Shown here one piece after another: positions 56,781-64,000 of a stretch of DNA of 64,000 bases. Source of the DNA: Dermatemys mawii (lineage: Eukaryota > Chordata > Testudines > Dermatemydidae). The number at the start of each line of letters is the position of its first letter. Position 1 is the first letter of the stretch. The notes beneath the pieces were generated by a model. It had not been told where the DNA came from and ran no database searches. It was given only the letters and a program-made list of their open reading frames with translations. Where the stretch lies: NCBI GenBank assembly GCA_007922305.1, contig ML677385.1, positions 7,342,336 to 7,406,335 on the forward strand. Reading direction: 5' to 3'. A program made the position numbers and the translations under genes.

Positions 56781-59429
56781 CTGGGGTCTGATTTGCAGAA
56801 GTTCTGAGCATTCAACTGAAAGCAATGGAAGCTGTGCTTTGAACATGTATCATGCTAAGTACTCTGAAGAATCAAGCTCTTAGGTATTCAAAATTAATTG
56901 GATTTCTGAAAATTTAGGCCTGTACATCAATGTGTTTCAGCTCCCCAAATGTAAAAATAACATCACCTGATCTAACCAGAGTATTGCGCAAGGTAATCTG
57001 ATGTCTACACCAGTTGCAAATCACAACCCCAGCCATAAAGTAGACGTCACCATACTGGGTGTCCCTTCATTCCCAGAGGCCCTGTTTAGTCATAAGTGAA
57101 AAGCAGTTTGGTGGTCCCATTCCAGCTCACATAACCACCAAAACCGAAACAGAGATCCAGTTTCTGCTCAGAAGAGGCCCAACATTGTCTGAAAGAGCAA
57201 CGTTGGCAGATCAGCACAGAGGTGCACTAACAGAACAGTATAATGAAGCTTACCCAGCAACTGCTTGACATATGCTCGGTTACTGACTGCTACCAGCCCT
57301 CATTTTTACAAGGAACAAAGTCAATCAAAACAATTTTTAAAGTAAAATAAACATGCCCGATTTAAATGGCTGTCTAATCTCATAACAGCTTAATACTAAT
57401 AGAAACCACGACATACATCATAGTTCCCAGCACTCCATCACAGGTATAAAACCACGAAACAGTTGTATCCTTGTATGGCTCCACTAGCAATGCCAACGCC
57501 AAGAAAAATTTATGCACTAAAATCACCATTTTCCCTCTCTTGGACAAGAATTATTCACACACACACAATCATAAAACATAAAATACATTTTAAGATTACC
57601 AACTTTAGCAGTGCCCAAGCTAATCTACTGGCTATATTTCCATCGTTCTCAGCTTGTAGCATGTCAAGAGAGTCACATCCTACATCTGGCAGAACTACTT
57701 AGCTTTATAGTTCTCAGGCCCTTATAAGAATTCATCCTTGAAAAACCCAGAAATGTGTAAATTCAGTCAACATTGATTGACAAAGTCCTTAGTACTCCGA
57801 ATTGTTGGTATACCCACCCCAATGAACTTTTAAAATTTTGAATAAAAGTTGGTGCTACTCATATATAAAACATTAATGTCTATAAAGCATTCATCCAATC
57901 TGTTAAAAAGCCTCCTTTTGAATCATTTGCAATTGATAATACCTGTGTAAGTTAGCTACATGTTCATAATAAAGAAGTTTCGTGATAACCACTGATCGGT
58001 TAGAACACTGCTTCTCTGAAGCACCCAGAAGACTGTCTAACCCCGGCACTCTATTCAGGCAGCAAAACAGTATTATTCTGTGCTATTTTCTGGAAGATAT
58101 GTTATTGATGGTAATTGCTAGATTTACAAATGTAAATGACAGTAAATGGTTTTATTATGCTTAAGTGTTGCTACTCCCACTGACATCTCAATTAATACCA
58201 TCAAGACATGTTTAGCTGCAATGTGCAACCAATGATCAATTTCAAACTATATAAGATTAGACAAAAACCCCTTTCTCATGTTATTCCCCATGGAAATACT
58301 GCATGGACAGAGCAACTTTCGCTATAATATCTGTAACAGTGAAAAGCTTTTGAGTACAGAATTGCACGTTGTGTAGAGCTAGGTGACTACAAGTATTTCC
58401 CATGAATATTCACTCAAAACACTGATTTAGCTTCATTTGTATTCATGACCAATTTGTGCTTGGATACCACAACTTCCTAAAAAAACCAAGTTTATTCGCC
58501 TATTCATAGAAACAGCAAATATTTTCGCTTCCTTTTCTAATTGTTTCTCCTGCTTGCCCTTTTTCTTGGGAGAGAAAGGACAGGATTCCCCAGTAGTGAA
58601 CCCATGGCAGTGGATGGACATTGTATGATAGACTTTCTGTAACTGTAGAGGCCAATTCTAAGTAACTGTTACTGTTTCAAAATCTGACATGACTCCAGCA
58701 GAGTGTAATTTTTCCTGATCTACATTTATTTACAAATATATCCAATAAAGAGAATCATATTTAGTTTGTGTGAGGATGGATACGATTACAGATGATTTTA
58801 GGGTATTGATCAGTACTTCTTACTCAGCCAAGACTCCAACCGAAGAGAGTTTTTCCTGGGTAAAATCTGAGGAGTACTGAATAGGGCTCTACAGTCAATA
58901 AAGAATTCACACTAATGCAATTCTCTCTCATCCAATTATAGATTAAGTTTATTTGAGAACTACCAGAATAAGTTAAAAAAAGAATCAAAATCCAGACACA
59001 TGCCTGCAAATGTTATAATGAAAGATTACTGCCTTATCTTTTTCTTTGCAGCCTGTTGATGGCAATACAAAAACAATTAATAGAAATCAATCAGTTATTG
59101 ACCTAAAGGCATTTAGAAAACCATTTAATTCATTTTTTTTGTTTATTTTCTAAGGATGTTTGCTTAAAAACAAACCTGACTATTCACTGGAGAACACATA
59201 GTTTCTGGTTAGCAGGAAGAACAATTTTCCTTTAGGTGCGATAAAAATATATATTACTACTCATCAATAGCATGATCTTCTGAGGGTGCTAATTCTTCAT
59301 AATAAAGCTTAACATAAGTTTAATACTTTACATCTGTCTTGTCACATTCTGTCTTGCCTTTGACTAAGTTCCCATTGCAATCTGAACTACAACTCTTTCC
59401 AAGGTTACTCCTGAGTTTGACAATGAAAC

Positions 59430-59785
59430 TCCGAAGTGTTCACTGTGATCATCTAGACTGACCTTCTACACATTGCAGCCACAGAACCTCACCTACCCAC
59501 TCCTGTAATAGACTCCTATGCTCTGGCTGAGTAATTCAAGTCCTCAAATCATGATTCAAAGACTTCAAGTTACAGAAAATCAACCATTTACACTAATTTA
59601 AACCTGCAAGTGACCCATGCCTCATGCTTCAGAGGAAGGTGAAATCTCCCAGAGGTTTTTGCCAATCTGACCCAGGGGAAAATTCCTTCCCAACTCCAGA
59701 TATGGTGACAAGTTAGACCCAGAGCATGTGGGCAAGACCCACCAGGCAGATACTTGGGCAAGAATTCTCTCAAAAATTTATTTTT
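59430..59785 (-). mobile_element. CR1 LINE 3' region
   Basis: gatcatctagactgaccttc at the left, then cagaggaaggtgaaatctcc, gccaatctgacccaggggaa, aattccttcccaactccaga, gagcatgtgggcaagaccca: the usual reversed CR1 3' block. Confidence 0.85.
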
Positions 59786-60405
59786 TGTTTTTGTAGCTTG
59801 CATCAGGGGCTCTTAGAGTTCTGAATGCCCTTTTTTATTGTTGTACGATACAAATTAATAAATACAGTAAATTACAGACAGACTGGCATAGACGATGATT
59901 TTGTCCGTGATACAAAATGTAAGAGTAGAATAATGGTTGACATCATCCTGAACCTTTTGCTGTGATGTTCTTCAAAACTAGGACTCTCTCTTATTTGGTT
60001 TGTGAAGCAGATGCTCTTTGCTTAAGGCTAAGCCTCAGAGATGTTTTAAGACAAATTACCGGTCAACATAACTTCAGTTATGTCAATGAGTTACAAGAGT
60101 AGTGAATTTGGCCCTAAATTTTTCCCTTTATATGTTCAACTTATTGCAGGGGCGGAGGGAAGAAGAATCTTTTCGGTTTTCTTTTTAAATAATTATAAAT
60201 AATGTTATATAATACATGAAAGGTGCTAGACATAAAAGCATTCTATGTGAGCATGGTGGGTTGTCAAATAAAAGGCTGAAAAAACAGAGTTTACAGTATT
60301 TTTGGCTTTTCCATTCATAACAAATGGTAATGCCAGAATGCCACCACCATACCAACTTGCAACAATGCTACTGAGAAATAGCTACATTCATTTAATCAGA
60401 AAAGA

Positions 60406-60462
60406 CAATTCACTGAATCATCAATATTCCCTCCAAGGGAATATTGATGATTCAGTGAATTG
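60406..60462. repeat. 57-bp perfect palindrome (27-bp arms, 3-nt loop)
   Basis: 60406-60432 is the exact reverse complement of 60436-60462 with only cca between. Flanking aaaaga / cttttt extend it imperfectly. It is not part of any repeat I recognise. Confidence 0.95.
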
Positions 60463-61024
60463 CTTTTTCTGTTTAAATTATGTGCCAAGTGGCACATAAA
60501 TGCAAAATGTACATTTGGATCTTATTGGATGTGAGAAATGTCTAGTATAATTTGGGTTGCCTGCAAAACAAGTAAAAGCTGCTGACAGAAGTTCCTATTT
60601 ATTTTGGGCAACAAATGCTCTTGGGATGTTTCATCTAAATTAAAGCATTTAATAGGGCTGGGCAGTGCTTTGGTGAGATTTAACAACTCTTCTGTTTAGT
60701 TGTGTACATCCTTCTCATCTGGAAGAAACTTCTGGTGACATCTGTATGACTGCTCACATGTTTAACAGATTCCTGGTAATAAGCAAATCCTGTCTGTTCA
60801 CTGGTTTCTCAATCCACGGCCCACAGACCACTGGTGGACTACAGACAAGTTTTGGGTGGTTTGCCAATTGGTTGCCTGAAAATGAGCCATGCAGCTATTT
60901 GAAGCATGATGAGGACTGCTTCTTTCTTAAATAAAATAACCTAATTTCCATTTATGAGAAAGAATGGAAGAGTTAACTATCGCAACAGATCCTTCGAATG
61001 ACACATCTAACACCTCCACATAAA

Positions 61025-61085
61025 TATTTTTTTCTTAGGATAGGTTTCAGAGTGGTAGCCATGTTAGTCTGTATCAGCAAAAACA
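61025..61085 (+). mobile_element. Penelope-type terminal repeat fragment
   Basis: ggtttcagagtggtagccat, gttagtctgtatcagcaaaa: the outer end of the terminal repeat found also at 13915-14098 (reversed). Truncated after the first 60 bases. Confidence 0.75.
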
Positions 61086-61715
61086 ACAAGGATTCCTTGC
61101 TGTTTTTTCTTAGTAGCTTCTACAGCAGGAGTATCCTAACAGCCCTACAGCTCACGCTGTTGTGGAATTGGTGCCCACCTGCAGAGACCCTTGCTCCCAT
61201 AGAAGCTTGAAGCACTGCAGCTATTAAGGACTAGTAAGGACTTCACTCCTGCTTGCTATGTCACTGTTCCTGAAAATGCAAACAAAGCTAAACAGAGATG
61301 GAGTGGAGATGTTAAAGAAGCCATTTCATATTGGTTTGAGCAGGCAAGAAACCATGTGACTATGCAGTATTATGAAGGATTCTGGAACTATGTGGCAGTA
61401 CAGCTAAAAACTATAAATTGCATTTTCATTCACCACTCTAACCAAATTACTACTGTATTCTAAAATCTAAATGCATCATTACCACCATGTTAGATTTATT
61501 TGTTCATGAAACTGACAAATCTGACATAAATACAACAAGTATTTAATATGTAGTTGGTGGGTCATATTTTTTTCTTTTCAAAAGTGATGCAAGGCATGAA
61601 GAAGGTTGACAGACACACTTTAGATGCTATTTTATATTGGGAAGCTGGTGCTCAATTCAGATTATAGTGTTACCTGATTGGTAATGTTTAAGAAAAGCAC
61701 TGTAATAAATGTTTA

Positions 61716-61764
61716 TACCTCAGTAACTTTAGAACTGCTTTCCTGTTCTAAAGTTACTGAGGTA
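61716..61764. repeat. Perfect 20-bp hairpin
   Basis: tacctcagtaactttagaac (61716-61735) and its exact reverse complement (61745-61764) with a 9-nt loop. Confidence 0.95.
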
Positions 61765-62664
61765 ATTAGAGATAGACTAAGCCCATTCTTCTCCTTCAAC
61801 ACAGCTACAGAATTTATGGAGGGTTCAGAATAATTCTACTCTTAACATTGATTTGAACAGACATGCCTGAAGTAAACAATAAAAGTAAAACCCATCATCT
61901 GCTGCATGAATTGTGAAGAATAGGGACATCTGGATTCTTACCAAGACTTTGACCTCTCTGGCCAAGTCTAGTGCCATCCATAGTGAAAGAAAATCATAAG
62001 TAGACAGTCATAGCAACTGACAGATTGAGCAGGCTTGGAAACCTCAGTGTTACCACCTTATATCTTTGTCTTTTTCATCATCAATGAAAAAAAAAATTAG
62101 GATCTTGAGTCACAGGAGCCTTGGTTGTTAAAAAGCTCATATAACACAGACCACATGTATAGCAATGCTTATCTTCTAATAAAGCAAGGGAGTCCAGGGG
62201 TTAACTGTCAGACACCCTTATACTATACATACTTTCAATCCAAAGTGAACAATTTATGGAAAGGGCTTCAGGTTACAGTTTCTTAATCCTTCATCTCCTT
62301 TAGGAGCATCAGCTCCATTTACCTAAAAATATATTTTTTAATTCAAAATATAAAATGAATTCCTAAATCTATCTTGAAGTTTGAATAATTGTATTTTACA
62401 TTCCAAAACTAAAACTGAAGAACTAGAAATGAAACCGTCTTTTTCACTGTATTACTTTCAGACTGATAACTGTAACAAGATGGGAGTGTTTTTCCTTGCA
62501 GTCTATTTTTCTTTCTCCCAATCCTGATGTGGGACCAAACTGTACTGTATGACTTAGATAATTATTCAGTATATTTAATGGGACACCAAACCAAAACCCT
62601 CAGAGTATTTTTTTTAAACTGACCTGAGATCCAAATTCACATACGAAAACATATTCTTTTACCT

Positions 62665-63360
62665 ATACCCCTCTGTAGTGGGGTGGCTACCCGCTCCCAG
62701 CCACAAAGGGTTAAAGTCAGCCCAGGGAGAAGGCTGGGGCAGTAGGGTAAAGCCCAGGCTGATTGGGAGAGTAGGGTCAGCTGGGTGGCCACGCCCCAAA
62801 CACTCCACAGGCCCTTATAAAGGGCTGAGAGGCCAAGACAGAGACAGTCTCCTCTGGCTGCAGAGGGAGATGGGCCTGGCTGCTGGGGAGACTTGACAGG
62901 ATACCTGGAGTGAAGCAGGGCTGGGGCTAGGCTAGAGGAGCTCCAGCCTGGAAACCCTCAGGCTGCAGGGCCTGGTAGATGGTCCCACAAGGGATACTGG
63001 GGTTGCAGGGGCAGCCCTGGGGCATGCAGAGGCAGCAGGCCAACCCCCCCCCCACCCCACTTGCTGGTGATGAGTGGCAATTGGACTGCAGTCCGCCTCA
63101 GTGAGCAGGGGCAGGTGGTGACTGGCAGTTGCCTAGACTGAGGCAAGGTGGGGGTAGGGAGTGGGGGTTCCCTGGGGAGGGGAGACCCCAAGATGGAGAT
63201 ATTGCGGGGTGCAGCACCTGAGGTAAGAGGGTACTGGGGCCCAGGGAGGGGCACCGGTGCCACTAGCGAGCGGGGCCAAACCCGGAAGAGGCTGCTCTAG
63301 AGGGCTGGACCATGCTAATTCCCAGAAGGACCAGCAGGAGGTGCCGAGGGTGAGTCGCCG
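62665..63360 (+). repeat. GC-rich LTR-like repeat with a TATA-like box
   Basis: The stretch ggggtggctacccgctccc..ggttaaagtcagcccaggg..cccttataaagggctgagag..cagtctcctctggctgcagag reads like an LTR or other promoter-carrying repeat seen many times in turtle genomes. Its cccttataaagggc is a TATA-like box within a palindrome. No terminal duplication was found, so the class is uncertain. It is not the Slp promoter (wrong strand and no first exon). Confidence 0.4.
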
Positions 63361-63607
63361 CATGCTTACACCCTCCAAAAATCAATCTCTTGCATTCTCA
63401 GTAGCAAATGTAGTGATAAACAGTACCCTTTCCAATGCATTTTGTCAAAGCAAGATTTGGATGGGTTCTCTGGTGTAGCATCAGTGTATTGTGACCTAAT
63501 AGCTTTAGTGAACAAGCAAGAGGATTATGACAGCAATAACTTTATCTGTCTGCTTGCTCTTACCCCTATCTTAAATTACTGGAGATGTTTTAAAGAAAAT
63601 CATGCAG

Positions 63608-63703
63608 AATCATAGAATCATAGAACTGTAGAACTAGAAGGGATCTCAAGATATCTTTTAGTCCAGTCTCCTATACTCATGGCAGGACTAAGTATTATCT
63701 AGA
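63608..63703 (-). mobile_element. CR1 LINE 3' end, cut by a hAT element
   Basis: gaatcatagaatcatagaac, gaactagaagggatctcaag, tagtccagtctcctatactc: reversed CR1 3' end including the ATTCTATGA repeat. Sequence identity stops at 63704 where the next element begins. Confidence 0.82.
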
Positions 63704-63704
63704 C

Positions 63705-64000
63705 CAGGGGTCGGCAACCTATGGCACGTGTGCCAAACATGGCACATAAGCCAATTTAGGCTGGCACGCAGGGAGAGCTCAGCCCTCCCGCCCCGCCCCA
63801 CAGCTTAGGGGTTCTCCCGCTGGTGCCTTGCCAGCCGCCTGCCCCATTCAGCTCTGGCTGCCAGCTTGGGTTCCTTAGCTCCAGACTGGCAGCAGGAGCT
63901 GAGTGAGGCAGGCGGGACCCCGGCTGACAAAGTGCCAGTGGGGGAACCTCAAAGCGGCCCGGGCTGAGCACCCAGCCTGCACTGCTTCGGGGTTTCCCCT
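63705..64000 (+). mobile_element. hAT-like DNA element, right end outside the window
   Basis: Starts caggggtcggcaacctatgg, a well-known hAT-type terminal sequence, followed by cacgtgtgccaaacatggcac and GC-rich filler. The other end is beyond 64000. Confidence 0.6.

Noticed and set aside
62810..62830. TATA-like box as a possible gene promoter
   Set aside because: Within a GC-rich dispersed repeat and on the plus strand; no first exon follows. Kept only as part of the repeat.

Overview
This is a piece of an amniote nuclear genome, most likely a turtle (Testudines; a crocodilian is the main alternative). The evidence is many CR1 LINE fragments, MIR-type SINEs, a Penelope-like retroelement with its characteristic terminal repeat, RTE and DIRS remnants, and several families of short hAT-like DNA transposons. 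Long AT-rich non-coding stretches are interrupted by short open segments bounded by GT...AG splice sites. Nothing looks prokaryotic.

The whole window lies inside, or next to, one protein-coding gene on the minus strand. I recognise it as a synaptotagmin-like protein (Slp family), best fit SYTL5. Thirteen coding exons are visible, running from 56017 down to 2374. All have canonical splice sites and their codon phases join without a break (about 1617 coding bases, 539 residues). In protein order they encode the second Slp-homology segment with the Rab27-binding GEWFFE motif (55902-56017), a long Ser-rich linker spread over seven exons (52283-52415 to 14384-14449), the whole C2A domain (13173-13351, 10172-10274, 7868-8029), and the beginning of C2B (4007-4115, 2374-2509). 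The first exons (promoter, SHD1 and any zinc finger) must lie beyond 64000. The rest of C2B and the 3' UTR must lie before position 1. Family knowledge makes the product a Rab27 effector that tethers secretory or lysosome-related vesicles to the plasma membrane. Two adjacent linker exons (93 bp and 66 bp) are phase 0-0 and so could be skipped without a frameshift.

The introns are mostly mobile-element debris. Region by region: 1-10 kb holds MIR, CR1 ends and a hAT MITE with a perfect 8-bp target duplication. 10-20 kb holds a CR1 reverse-transcriptase fragment, two inverted repeats built from Penelope terminal sequence, a hammerhead-like fragment and a 124-bp MITE. 20-31 kb holds palindromic and long-TIR DNA elements and two GC-rich hAT relatives. 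31-36 kb holds a fossil RTE LINE with MITEs inserted in it and a trinucleotide microsatellite. 39-44 kb holds MITEs and a 2.6-kb Penelope-like element (RT plus GIY-YIG endonuclease). 44-50 kb holds CR1 and a DIRS-like remnant. 50-56 kb holds a CR1 3' end and a longer, decayed CR1. 56-64 kb holds CR1 ends, two perfect hairpins, an LTR-like GC-rich repeat and a truncated hAT element.

I found no tRNA, rRNA, CRISPR or bacterial-type feature. The best leads for novelty are the hammerhead-ribozyme-like folds in the Penelope-derived repeats, the perfect inverted repeats, and the possible cassette exons of the Slp gene. All family assignments come from reading the sequence and from recalled family knowledge; no database search was run.
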